Positions 15,620-23,770 of a stretch of 64,000 nucleotides of DNA are shown in pieces. The position numbers were made by a program, and so were the translations under genes. The notes under the pieces were generated by a model, which saw only the letters and a list, made by a program, of their open reading frames with translations, had not been told where the DNA came from and ran no database searches. The stretch comes from Thalassovita taeanensis. GTDB taxonomy: Bacteria > Pseudomonadota > Alphaproteobacteria > Rhodobacterales > Rhodobacteraceae. Position 1 is the stretch's first letter. Each line of letters opens with the position of its first letter. The stretch lies in contig NZ_FOEP01000002.1 of the NCBI RefSeq assembly GCF_900110775.1, forward strand, positions 1 through 64,000, written 5' to 3'.

Positions 15620-16948
15620 ATGGCCGCATCCGTCTTCGCATCACAGCTGTACAGCCGCCTGTTTCCGACGGCCGAGGTCGGCCGCCTGTTCACCGACAGC
15701 GCCGAGGTCCGCGCCATGCTGCTGGTCGAAGGCGCGCTGGCAAAGGCGCAAGGCAAGCTTGGCATCATCCCCGAAGACTCCGCCGCCTATATTCACCGCG
15801 CCGCGATGGAGGTTCAGATCGACCCCGGCGCCCTGGCCGCGGCGACCGGCACCAACGGCGTCCCCGTGCCCGGTCTCGTTGCCGCCTTCCGCAAAGCGAT
15901 GGAGGCACCGGAACATGCGCAATACGTTCATTGGGGCGCCACCTCGCAAGACATCTCTGACACCGGCCAGATGCTGCGCCTCAGACAGATGTTATACCGA
16001 CACGAAACCGACGTAATACAGACGTTGATTTCGCTGGGCAAACTGGCGGACGCCCACGCCGATCTGCCGATGCCCGGCCGCACCTACGGTCAGCACGCCA
16101 CCCCCGTCAGCTTTGGCGCCACCGTCGCCCACTGGGGCGCGCCGCTGCTGGAATTGCTCAACGAAATGAAGGATTTGCGCGACCGCGTGCTCTGGGTCTC
16201 GCTGTCCGGGGCCGCGGGCACCGGCGCGGCCTTCGGGCCCAAGGCCGCCGCCCTGCGGGCTGAACTGGCCCAAGCCCTTGATCTCAAAGACCCAATCCGC
16301 TCCTGGCACGCCGACCGCGGCCCCATTCTGGCCCTCTCCAGCTGGCTCACACGGCTCGCCACAGCACTTGGCAAAATCGGCGAGGATCTGATCCTGCTGA
16401 CCCAAACCGGCATCGAAGAAGTCACACTTGGCGCCTCCGGTGGCTCCTCCACCATGCCGCAAAAACAAAACCCCGTCGCCCCGTCGGCGATGGTGGCACT
16501 GGCCCGGCAAGTCATTGGCCTAAATGGTATAATCCAAGGCACCGGCCTGCACCGCCAAGACCGCGATGGCGCCGCGTGGTTCACCGAATGGCTGACCCTG
16601 CCGCAGCTTTGCCTCGCCACCACCGCAGCGCTCGAACACGGAAAATCCCTCGCCGCCAGCCTCGCCCCCAACGCCCCGGCGATGGCCGAAGCCCTGACAA
16701 ACGGGCTGGACCTGATCCACGCCGAGGCCCTGTCCTTCCGCCTCGCCCAACACATGCCCCGCCCCGACGCCCAAGCCGCCATCAAAACCCTGTGTAAACA
16801 AGCCCTTAGCACCAAAACCCCGCTCTCTACGCTCGCAGCGGCAGCCTACCCGGACATCGCTCTGGCAGATGTGTTCGACCCCGCCCAACAGATGGGCGAC
16901 GCCCCCGCCCAAGCCCGCGCCTTTGCGCTGGCCACTCAATCGCTCTGA
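15620..16948 (+). CDS. pcaB: 3-carboxy-cis,cis-muconate cycloisomerase PcaB
   Basis: Lactonises 3-carboxymuconate to gamma-carboxymuconolactone. A fumarase/aspartase superfamily protein of 442 residues from ATG 15620. It has the N-terminal TNGVPVPGLVAAFRKAM and HWGATSQDISDTGQM blocks and the superfamily signature GGSSTMPQKQNP with the catalytic Ser loop. The frame extends 19 codons further upstream, but that part overlaps the previous gene and lacks a ribosome site. Last gene of the pca cluster. Confidence 0.93.
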   Translation: MAASVFASQLYSRLFPTAEVGRLFTDSAEVRAMLLVEGALAKAQGKLGIIPEDSAAYIHRAAMEVQIDPGALAAATGTNGVPVPGLVAAFRKAMEAPEHAQYVHWGATSQDISDTGQMLRLRQMLYRHETDVIQTLISLGKLADAHADLPMPGRTYGQHATPVSFGATVAHWGAPLLELLNEMKDLRDRVLWVSLSGAAGTGAAFGPKAAALRAELAQALDLKDPIRSWHADRGPILALSSWLTRLATALGKIGEDLILLTQTGIEEVTLGASGGSSTMPQKQNPVAPSAMVALARQVIGLNGIIQGTGLHRQDRDGAAWFTEWLTLPQLCLATTAALEHGKSLAASLAPNAPAMAEALTNGLDLIHAEALSFRLAQHMPRPDAQAAIKTLCKQALSTKTPLSTLAAAAYPDIALADVFDPAQQMGDAPAQARAFALATQSL

Positions 16949-16980
16949 CCGCGCCCACCACATACCCCGCTGATCTCGTT

Positions 16981-17060
16981 TGCATTTTCGAAATATCCTC
17001 GGGGGGAGCGTCGAAAATCCAACGGATTTTCCACGTGGGGGGCAGACAGCCCCCTTCCCC
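16981..17060. repeat. Intergenic repeat element, composite hairpin variant
   Basis: Contains GAAAATCC-aac-GGATTTTC (17013-17031), flanked by CCTCGGGGGGAGCG and by a G-run/C-run pair (GGGGGGcagacagCCCCC). The reverse complement has the same module order as the element at 42570-42646, with different but complementary stem bases. It lies between pcaB and the MFS gene and may act as a terminator for pcaB. Confidence 0.45.
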
Positions 17061-17122
17061 TGCCTTTGACGCCTGCCTATCTTGTAAGCACAACGCCTGC
17101 GGGCAGTATCGCTGAAGGTCCC

Positions 17123-18328
17123 ATGGTGCCGCGTCTTCCTGTTCTTTTCATCCTGATCACGGTGATGATCGACGCCATGGGTATTGGCCTGATCATGCCC
17201 GTAATGCCCAACCTTATCCAAGAGATAGGCGGCGGCACGCTGGGCAACGCCGCGGTATGGGGCGGAATTCTGGCCACCTCTTTCGCGATGATGCAATTCC
17301 TGTTCAGCCCCCTGCTGGGGCGATTGTCCGATGCCTTCGGACGCCGCCCGGTGCTGCTGATCTCGCTGCTGGTGATGGCGGCGGATTATCTGGTGATGGC
17401 GCTGGTCGGGTCAATCTGGCTGCTGCTGGCCGGGCGGATCGTCGGCGGGATCACCGCCGCGACCCACTCCACCGCGCTGGCCTATATGGCCGACCTGTCA
17501 AAACCGCACGAAAAGGCCGCGAATTTCGGACTCATCGGGGCTGCTTTTGGCGCGGGGTTCGTGCTGGGGCCGATGCTGGGCGGGCTGCTGGCCGAATACG
17601 GCACCCGCGCGCCCTTTCTGGCTGCCGCCGCTCTGGCGCTGGCAAATGCCGGATTTGGCTATGTCATCCTGCGCGAAACCGTGACCAAGGCCAACCGCCG
17701 CCCCTTCCGCTGGCGCGGCGCCAACCCGTTTTCCGCCTTCCGCGCCTTGTCCGGGCTGACCGCAGTGCGCCCCTTGGTGTGGGTGCTGTTTCTCTATCAG
17801 TTGGCCAATGTGGTCTATCCGGCGATCTGGGCGTTTTTCACGACCGAGCGGTTTGGCTGGTCCCCCGGCCTGATTGGAATTTCTCTGGCTCTCTATGGGG
17901 CGTCCATGGCCGTGGTACAGGGCGCACTGGTCGCGCCAACACTGCGCTGGCTGGGCGAGCGGCGCACGGTTCTGGCCGGGCTGGTTATCGAGCTTGGCGC
18001 CCTACTTCTTCTGGCCTTCCTGACCAGCGGCACCGCAGTGCTTGTCATGATCCCGATCTCGGCACTGGGCGCGGTGGGCCTGCCTGCGCTTCAGGGCATC
18101 CTGTCGCATTCGGTGGCCGATGACGCGCAGGGCGAGCTGCAAGGCGTGCTCAGCAGCGTCAGCTCAATGGCCATGATGGTCGGGCCGCTGATGATGACGC
18201 AGATTTTCGCGCTGTTCACGATGGCGGGCGGCCCCGCCTATCTGCCCGGCGCACCGTTCCTTTTGTCTGCTGCCTTGATGGTTGTGGCAATCATGGTGTT
18301 CCGCATCCGGCCACAGCCTGACGCCTAA
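17123..18328 (+). CDS. MFS efflux transporter, TCR/Tet-like
   Basis: A 401-residue, twelve-segment major facilitator. Motif A is GRLSDAFGRRPVLLIS between segments 2 and 3, and FVLGPMLGGLLAEYG matches the antiporter motif C of segment 5, so export by proton antiport is likely. The sequence is of the TetA/Bcr type (ILITVMIDAMGIGLIMPVMP start). Substrate is unknown; drug resistance should not be assumed. ATG 17123 starts directly before the first membrane helix. Confidence 0.85.
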   Translation: MVPRLPVLFILITVMIDAMGIGLIMPVMPNLIQEIGGGTLGNAAVWGGILATSFAMMQFLFSPLLGRLSDAFGRRPVLLISLLVMAADYLVMALVGSIWLLLAGRIVGGITAATHSTALAYMADLSKPHEKAANFGLIGAAFGAGFVLGPMLGGLLAEYGTRAPFLAAAALALANAGFGYVILRETVTKANRRPFRWRGANPFSAFRALSGLTAVRPLVWVLFLYQLANVVYPAIWAFFTTERFGWSPGLIGISLALYGASMAVVQGALVAPTLRWLGERRTVLAGLVIELGALLLLAFLTSGTAVLVMIPISALGAVGLPALQGILSHSVADDAQGELQGVLSSVSSMAMMVGPLMMTQIFALFTMAGGPAYLPGAPFLLSAALMVVAIMVFRIRPQPDA

Positions 18329-18424
18329 CGCCACGTTACGGATTTCCACGTGGCGGGCCGATTTTCCGACTTGCGAAACCCCGTTTTGGCGGGCAGGCTT
18401 CGAACACATCCAACGGGGGGTCCC

Positions 18425-19513
18425 ATGTCAAAAATCAAAGCCGCAGTCTGCCACGCATTCGGGGAACCGCTTGTCATTGAAGAGGTCAGCCTTCGCGCGC
18501 CAGAGGCAGGCGAGATCGAAGTGACGCTCGACGCCGTCGCCATCTGCCATTCCGATATTTCCTTTTGGGAAGGCGGGTTTGGCGGCATTTTGCCCGCTGT
18601 CTATGGTCACGAGGCCGCCGGGCGCGTCAGCGCGCTGGGTGATGGCGTGCACGGGGTCAAGGTTGGCGACAGCGTCGCGGTCACGCTGATCCGTGCCTGT
18701 GGGCATTGCGTCAGCTGCGGATCGGGCAAACCCACCGTGTGCGAAACGCCCTATGACGGTGCCACAGGCCCGCTGACCACCACCGAAGGCGGCACGCTCT
18801 ATCAGGCGATGGCCACCGGCGCGTTTGCCGAAAAGGTCGTGGTCGACCAAAGCCAGATCGTGAAGATCCCCGAAGACATGGGCAAGGACGCCGCCTCGCT
18901 TCTGTCCTGCGGCGTCATCACCGGCGTCGGTGCGGCTGTGAATGCCGCGGGGGTCCGCCCGGGGCAGGATGTCGTGGTGATCGGTGCCGGAGGGGTCGGG
19001 CTGAACGCCATTCAGGGCGCGCGCATCGCCGGGGCCCGCCGCATCGTCGCGGTCGACATGACCGAGGAAAAACTGGCCACCGCCAAGGAATTCGGCGCAA
19101 CCGACGGCGTTCTGGCAAGCGAGGGCAAGCCTTGGCGCGCCGTGCAAAAACTGTTGGGCCGGGGCGCCGATGTGGTGCTGGTCACCGTTGGCGTGGCGCC
19201 GGTTTATGATATGGCGCCCCGCTATCTGGCGGCCAACGGTCGGGTGATCGTGGTTGGCATGCCGCATCTTGATCAAACCTCCAGCTACTCGCCGATCCTG
19301 GTGGCCGACGCCGGTCAGGGCATCATCGGATCAAAAATGGGCGATGTGGTGGTCAAGCGCGATATCCCATGGATGGTGGACCTGTATCAGCAGGGGCGAC
19401 TGAAGCTGGACGAGCTGATTTCGGGCCGCTGGACACTGGACCAGATCAACGAGGCGATTGCCGACACCAAGTCCGGGGCCGCGCGGCGCAATGTGATTGT
19501 GTTCAACCGATAA
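18425..19513 (+). CDS. Zinc-dependent alcohol dehydrogenase (MDR family)
   Basis: A 362-residue zinc MDR enzyme. Catalytic zinc ligands are Cys in AICHSDIS, His in YGHEAAG and Cys in LLSCGVITG. The structural zinc site is CGHCVSCGSGKPTVC, and the NAD loop is VIGAGGVGLNAIQGARIAGA with Asp in VAVDMTEEK, so NAD is favoured over NADP. The layout recalls class III/aryl alcohol dehydrogenases. Substrate is not known; neighbours are an enolase-superfamily enzyme and an exporter. Confidence 0.85.
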   Translation: MSKIKAAVCHAFGEPLVIEEVSLRAPEAGEIEVTLDAVAICHSDISFWEGGFGGILPAVYGHEAAGRVSALGDGVHGVKVGDSVAVTLIRACGHCVSCGSGKPTVCETPYDGATGPLTTTEGGTLYQAMATGAFAEKVVVDQSQIVKIPEDMGKDAASLLSCGVITGVGAAVNAAGVRPGQDVVVIGAGGVGLNAIQGARIAGARRIVAVDMTEEKLATAKEFGATDGVLASEGKPWRAVQKLLGRGADVVLVTVGVAPVYDMAPRYLAANGRVIVVGMPHLDQTSSYSPILVADAGQGIIGSKMGDVVVKRDIPWMVDLYQQGRLKLDELISGRWTLDQINEAIADTKSGAARRNVIVFNR

Positions 19514-19621
19514 CCCCGGCCTCGTCTTGCCCGAAACACTCTGGGGGCGTCGGATATCTTTGATTTTCGGCGTGGGGGCATCGCCCCATCCCGCCGAGGT
19601 CCCAACTCAGAAAGCAGGGCC

Positions 19622-20854
19622 ATGAAACTGCAAGACCTTGATATTATCATCACCGCCCCGCCCTCTCCGGGATGGGGCGGGCGGTATTGGATTCTGGTCA
19701 AACTGACCACTGATGACGGGATTACCGGCTGGGGCGAATGCTATGCTGCCGCCGTCGGCCCCGAGGCGATGCGCGCGGTGATCGCTGACGTGTTCGAGCG
19801 TCACATGCACGGCGAAAACCCCGAGAATATCGAACTGATGTTCCGCCGCGCCTATTCCTCAGGCTTCACTCAGCGGCCCGACCCGACCGTGATCGGTGCG
19901 TTTTCCGGGCTCGAGATCGCCTGCTGGGACATCTTGGGCAAAGCACGCGGGCGACCCGTCTGGGCTTTGCTGGGCGGCAAAATGAATGACCGCATCCGCG
20001 CCTATACCTATCTGTACCCGCTGCCACAGCACGATATGACCGCGTTCTGGACCTCGCCCGAACTGGCCGCCGAAGCGGCGCTGGATGCGGTCAACCGTGG
20101 CTACACGGCTGTCAAATTCGACCCGGCAGGGCCGTATACCCTGCGCGGCGGGCATATGCCCGCGATGCGCGACATCTCCCGCTCTGTTGCGTTCTGCAAG
20201 GCGATCCGCGACGCCGTGGGCGACCGCGCCGATCTGCTGTTTGGCACCCACGGCCAGTTCACCACCGCAGGCGCGATCCGGCTGGGTCAGGCGCTGGAGC
20301 CCTACAGCCCGCTGTGGTTCGAAGAACCGATCCCACCCGACAATGTCGCCGAAATGGCCCGCGTGGCAGGGGCCGTGCGCATCCCGGTCGCCACCGGTGA
20401 ACGGCTGTGCACCAAGGCCGAATTTGCCCCGGTGCTGCGCGCAGGCGCGGCCAGCATCCTGCAACCGGCCTTGGGACGCGCCGGCGGGATCTGGGAGATG
20501 AAGAAGGTCGCCGCCATGGCCGAGGTGTATAACGCACAGATGGCGCCGCACCTCTACGCCGGGCCGATAGAGTGGGCGGCGAATATCCATTTCGCTACCT
20601 CGATCCCGAACCTGCTGATGGCCGAAACCATCGAAACCCCATTCCATGATGCGCTGATCAAAGGCACGATCCGGGTCGAAGATGGCTATGTCACCCCGCC
20701 CGACACCCCCGGCCTGGGCATCGAGGTGGACGAGGCTCTGGCCCGCGCGCACCCCTATACCGGCACAGGTTTGCACCTGGAGATGCAGGAAACGCCTTGT
20801 GATTATCAAAATGAGAACCATTTTGAAGGGGGAGCGCCTGTCAGCACGGCCTGA
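19622..20854 (+). CDS. Mandelate racemase/muconate lactonising enzyme (enolase superfamily)
   Basis: A 410-residue enolase-superfamily protein. The capping domain is residues 1-125 (ITGWGECYAAA and ECWDILGKARGRPVWALLGG-like part). The barrel starts with a Lys-type base region AVKFDPAGPYTLRGG, then the metal ligands in LLFGTHGQFT, WFEEPIPPDN and ATGERLCTK, with His in APHLYAGPIEW. Resembles sugar-acid dehydratases (galactonate/gluconate type) more than muconate cycloisomerase, but the substrate is open. The C-terminal YQNENHFEGGAP tail is common in this subgroup. Confidence 0.82.
   Translation: MKLQDLDIIITAPPSPGWGGRYWILVKLTTDDGITGWGECYAAAVGPEAMRAVIADVFERHMHGENPENIELMFRRAYSSGFTQRPDPTVIGAFSGLEIACWDILGKARGRPVWALLGGKMNDRIRAYTYLYPLPQHDMTAFWTSPELAAEAALDAVNRGYTAVKFDPAGPYTLRGGHMPAMRDISRSVAFCKAIRDAVGDRADLLFGTHGQFTTAGAIRLGQALEPYSPLWFEEPIPPDNVAEMARVAGAVRIPVATGERLCTKAEFAPVLRAGAASILQPALGRAGGIWEMKKVAAMAEVYNAQMAPHLYAGPIEWAANIHFATSIPNLLMAETIETPFHDALIKGTIRVEDGYVTPPDTPGLGIEVDEALARAHPYTGTGLHLEMQETPCDYQNENHFEGGAPVSTA
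20806..20826. promoter_or_regulatory. Inverted repeat TCAAAATG-N5-CATTTTGA before the ArsR-type gene
   Basis: A perfect 8-bp inverted repeat with a 5-base centre lies inside the last codons of the enolase-family gene and 50-115 bases ahead of the two possible starts of the regulator. It could be the regulator's own operator or a short terminator hairpin. It is AT-rich in a GC-rich gene. Confidence 0.4.
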
Positions 20855-20920
20855 CCTCGCACTTTTATAACAGGCATGATAACATTGGGTGAAACAACGC
20901 AGGACAAGACAGACGTGAAT

Positions 20921-21262
20921 ATGCAATCACCTCCAGCTCCGCCATCAGAAATGGCGCGCAGCGCGCAAAGCGCCGCCGCCTATCTTAAAACACTGGCCCA
21001 TGAAGGGCGGCTGATGATCTTGTGCCATCTTGGCTCGGGCGAGAAATCAGTGGGCGAACTGGAAACCCTGCTTGAAATCCGTCAGGCTGCCGTCAGCCAA
21101 ATGCTGGCACGCCTGCGCGAAGAAGGCCTGGTGACCACCCGGCGCGACGGCAAGACGATCTACTACTCCCTCGCGGATGAAAACACCTATGAGGTGATCG
21201 GTCTGCTGTATCGGCTTTTCTGCAGCCCGACGGATCAGCACACAACCAAAACCGCCTGCTAA
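20921..21262 (+). CDS. ArsR-family regulator, SqrR/BigR-like persulfide sensor
   Basis: A winged-helix repressor; from ATG 20921 it has 113 residues (ATG 20876 would add 15). The DNA-binding part is LLEIRQAAVSQMLARLREEGLV, followed by the wing RRDGKTIYYSL. Two Cys, Cys35 in LMILCHLGSG and Cys101 in LYRLFC, are 66 residues apart, the same spacing as the reactive Cys41/Cys107 pair known for SqrR of Rhodobacter capsulatus (from memory). The ELCVCDL metal site of metal-sensing ArsR is absent. It probably senses sulfide-derived persulfides, though no sulfide oxidation genes are adjacent. Confidence 0.75.
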   Translation: MQSPPAPPSEMARSAQSAAAYLKTLAHEGRLMILCHLGSGEKSVGELETLLEIRQAAVSQMLARLREEGLVTTRRDGKTIYYSLADENTYEVIGLLYRLFCSPTDQHTTKTAC

Positions 21263-21310
21263 GGATTTCCTTCGCCCCCCGTGGCCTGTATGCGCAGGTA
21301 TACCTGATAA

Positions 21311-21450
21311 ATTGAGCGCCTTTGGCGCGCTGTTTTAGCCCTTCGGGCAGATTGGGGCTTGGCCCCAAACCCCAGAGTATTTGATCAGAAAGAAACCAAA
21401 AGCGCACCGGGCCATGTTTCTTTCTGACCTCAATACTCCCGCCGGAGGCA
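21311..21450. repeat. Dispersed intergenic palindromic element, copy 2
   Basis: Between convergent regulator genes. It has the same modules as copy 1 near 411-563: ATTGAGCGCC-tttGGCGCGC hairpin, GCCCttcGGGC, GGGGCttGGCCCC, then AGTATTTGATCAGAAAGAAAC and inverted GTTTCTTTCTGA...AATACTCCCGCCGGAGGCA. It serves both 3' ends, so a bidirectional terminator is plausible. Confidence 0.6.
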
Positions 21451-21458
21451 TCTGTTCT

Positions 21459-22382
21459 TTATGTTTTGAGCGGCGTTTCATGGTGCAGGGTTTCGGCAAT
21501 CTGTCCAATCACGCCGCGCAACCACTTGTGCATGGCCGAATGATGGGTGCGCGAGGTCCAGTAGAGATCGATATTGAAAGGGGCGGGGAACGGGCAATCG
21601 CAATGGATAATTTCTGGGCCGAAGGTCTGCGCCGTACGCAAGGGTACGGTTGATATCAGGTCCGTCCCGATCAGGATATCCGGCAGATTGGCCGGGCTTG
21701 GCACCTCTAGCAGGGTGTTAAGCACATGCCCCTGCGCCTCAATTTCGACCAGATAGCGCGAGCGCCAGTTTCCGCCGTACGTCACCACCGCATGGGGGGC
21801 CGCGACAAAGCGCTCGGCCTCGAGCGGCTGACCTGCCAGCGGATTGTCCCGCGCCATCACACACACGTAGTGGTCGCGCAGCAGGCGGCGACCGAAGAAC
21901 CCGCCGTCTTCCAGTTGAATCGGGCCGATCAGCAGGTCAGCCTCGCCACGGTTCAGCTGGATCTTGCCTTGCACGGTCGACGAGATAATGTTCAGTTTCA
22001 GCATCGGAGCCACATCGCGCAGCAGCCGCACCAGTGGCGGCACGAGCGTGACCCGTTCATAAAAATTGCACGACAGGATGATCGTGGCCTGCGCGCTGGC
22101 CGGGTCAAACACCCGCGGCTCGGTCAGGGCGGCGAATTCGTCAACCATGCGGGCGGCGGCCTCGACAATTTCCTCGCAGCGGTCGGTTGTGACGATCCCG
22201 CCGCCTTGCCGGACGAACAGCGGATCGCTGAAGGCGCGGCGCAGTCGGTCGATCGCATAGCTGATTGTGGATTGCGTCACCCCCAGCGCATCGGCCGCCC
22301 GCGAAAACGATTGATGCGCGTGCACCATCCGCAACACCCGCAGTGCTGCGAAATCAACGGATAGCGGGTCAATCGGTTTCAT
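21459..22382 (-). CDS. LysR-family transcriptional regulator
   Basis: A 307-residue LysR protein. The N-terminal helix-turn-helix is LRMVHAHQSFSRAADALGVT followed by QSTISYAIDRLRRAF; the C-terminal substrate-binding domain runs from about 90 to the end (ATIILSCNFYERVTLVPPLVR). It is divergent from the P450 gene with 113 bases between starts. By the usual LysR logic it controls the P450 and the TRAP binding protein in response to their substrate. NodD/LinR-like subgroup features are possible but not certain. Confidence 0.85.
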   Translation of the reverse strand: MKPIDPLSVDFAALRVLRMVHAHQSFSRAADALGVTQSTISYAIDRLRRAFSDPLFVRQGGGIVTTDRCEEIVEAAARMVDEFAALTEPRVFDPASAQATIILSCNFYERVTLVPPLVRLLRDVAPMLKLNIISSTVQGKIQLNRGEADLLIGPIQLEDGGFFGRRLLRDHYVCVMARDNPLAGQPLEAERFVAAPHAVVTYGGNWRSRYLVEIEAQGHVLNTLLEVPSPANLPDILIGTDLISTVPLRTAQTFGPEIIHCDCPFPAPFNIDLYWTSRTHHSAMHKWLRGVIGQIAETLHHETPLKT

Positions 22383-22396
22383 GGTGGCCTCGCGTT

Positions 22397-22411
22397 ATCG
22401 ACATTTTCGAT
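22397..22411. promoter_or_regulatory. Candidate LysR box between the LysR and P450 genes
   Basis: ATCGA-CATTT-TCGAT is a 15-bp inverted repeat containing T-N11-A, the LysR-family binding rule. A second short repeat, CAAT-CGG-ATTG (22426-22436), lies nearby. Both sit in the 113-base divergent spacer, where a LysR protein would bind to control its own gene and the P450. Confidence 0.5.
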
Positions 22412-22495
22412 CCACTATATCAAATCAATCGGATTGTCAGATGGATATTCAGCACATAACCTGCCGACATCACATCACGCTCTGGGGAGGGAACC

Positions 22496-23686
22496 GTGAC
22501 TGTAACGCTGAGCCGACAGGCACCTGTGGACGGGTCAATCACCATCCAGCAGCTGACCGATGATCCATATACTGTGTATAAACGGCTGCGGGCGGAAGCG
22601 CCGGTTATGCGCGTGTCCTCTATTGGTCGCACGATGCTGACCAAGGCCGAGGACACCAAATACGTCAAGGACACCCCCGAGCTGTTCAGCTCGGACGATC
22701 CGAACACGCCGATGGAACGCGCCTTTCGCGCCCACACGCTGATGCGCAAGGATGGCGCCGAACATGCCGCCGAGCGCGGCGCGATGGCACCATCCTTCAC
22801 CGCGCGCAACATCAAGCAATGCTGGGAGCCGATTTACACCAAGATCGCCGAGGAGTTCGTGGCCGCCCTGCCGCGCGGTGAAACGGTCGATCTGTTTCCG
22901 ACACTGGCCGGGCCGTTCGCTGCCCGCTGCCTGACGCATCTTCTGGGCATCCCCGAGGCCAGCGACGCCGATATGCAGCGCTGGAGCCAGATCCTGATCG
23001 ACGGGGCCGGGAATTTCGGCTGGTCACCTGAGCTGTTTGCTCAATGCGACAAAGCCAATGACGAGATGGACGCGATGTTTGCCGCCGCCATTCCGCGCCT
23101 CAGGGCCGCGCCCGACCAATCGGCCTTTTCGGTCATGGTCAACGCCGAAGACCCAATTCCGCAAAGTCAGATCTTCTCCAACATCAAAATCGCCATTGGC
23201 GGCGGCATCAACGAGCCGCGCGACGCGCTACTGACCATCATCTATGGCCTTCTGATCAACCCGGACCAATTCGACGCCTGCAAAGCCGACGCATTGTGGA
23301 CGCAGGCGTTTGAGGAAGGCGTGCGCTGGGTTGCGCCGATTCAGGCCTCGTCACGGCTGGTCACCGAGGATACGCAGATCCGCGGCTATGACATTCCCAA
23401 GGGCGACATCGTGATGACGGTGCAGGCCTCGGCCAATCACGACGAGGACGTGTACGAAAATGGCCACCTTTTTGATATCTTCCGGCCCAAGCAACCGCAT
23501 CAGGCCTTTGGCAACGGCCCACATTTCTGTCAGGGTACCCATGTGGCGCGGCGAATGCTGGCGAATATTATGTTGCCAATGCTGTTCGACCGGTTCCCGA
23601 ACATGACCCTGCCCGATCCCTCGGCCGTAGATTTCTATGGCTTCGGGTTTCGCGGCCCGCGCCACCTGCCGGTGACGCTGAATTGA
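22496..23686 (+). CDS. Cytochrome P450, GcoA (CYP255)-like aromatic O-demethylase candidate
   Basis: A 396-residue soluble bacterial P450 with haem-ligand Cys345 in FGNGPHFCQG. The I-helix, which normally reads (A/G)Gx(D/E)T, here reads IGGGINEPRDALL: the conserved acid-Thr pair is missing and Glu-Pro takes its place. The start (QQLTDDPYTVYKRLRAEAPV) and end (FYGFGFRGPRHLPVT) resemble what I recall of GcoA, the guaiacol O-demethylase, which also has Glu-Pro in this helix. Starts at GTG 22496 behind GGGAGGG. No ferredoxin or reductase gene is beside it, so electrons must come from elsewhere. Confidence 0.8.
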   Translation: MTVTLSRQAPVDGSITIQQLTDDPYTVYKRLRAEAPVMRVSSIGRTMLTKAEDTKYVKDTPELFSSDDPNTPMERAFRAHTLMRKDGAEHAAERGAMAPSFTARNIKQCWEPIYTKIAEEFVAALPRGETVDLFPTLAGPFAARCLTHLLGIPEASDADMQRWSQILIDGAGNFGWSPELFAQCDKANDEMDAMFAAAIPRLRAAPDQSAFSVMVNAEDPIPQSQIFSNIKIAIGGGINEPRDALLTIIYGLLINPDQFDACKADALWTQAFEEGVRWVAPIQASSRLVTEDTQIRGYDIPKGDIVMTVQASANHDEDVYENGHLFDIFRPKQPHQAFGNGPHFCQGTHVARRMLANIMLPMLFDRFPNMTLPDPSAVDFYGFGFRGPRHLPVTLN

Positions 23687-23770
23687 CCCGTGGCGCGTGA
23701 CCGAGGAGGGGCGCGCGCCGCAGACGACACTCGGACAGCCGGGCAACCGGTGACACTTCAGGGAGGATAC

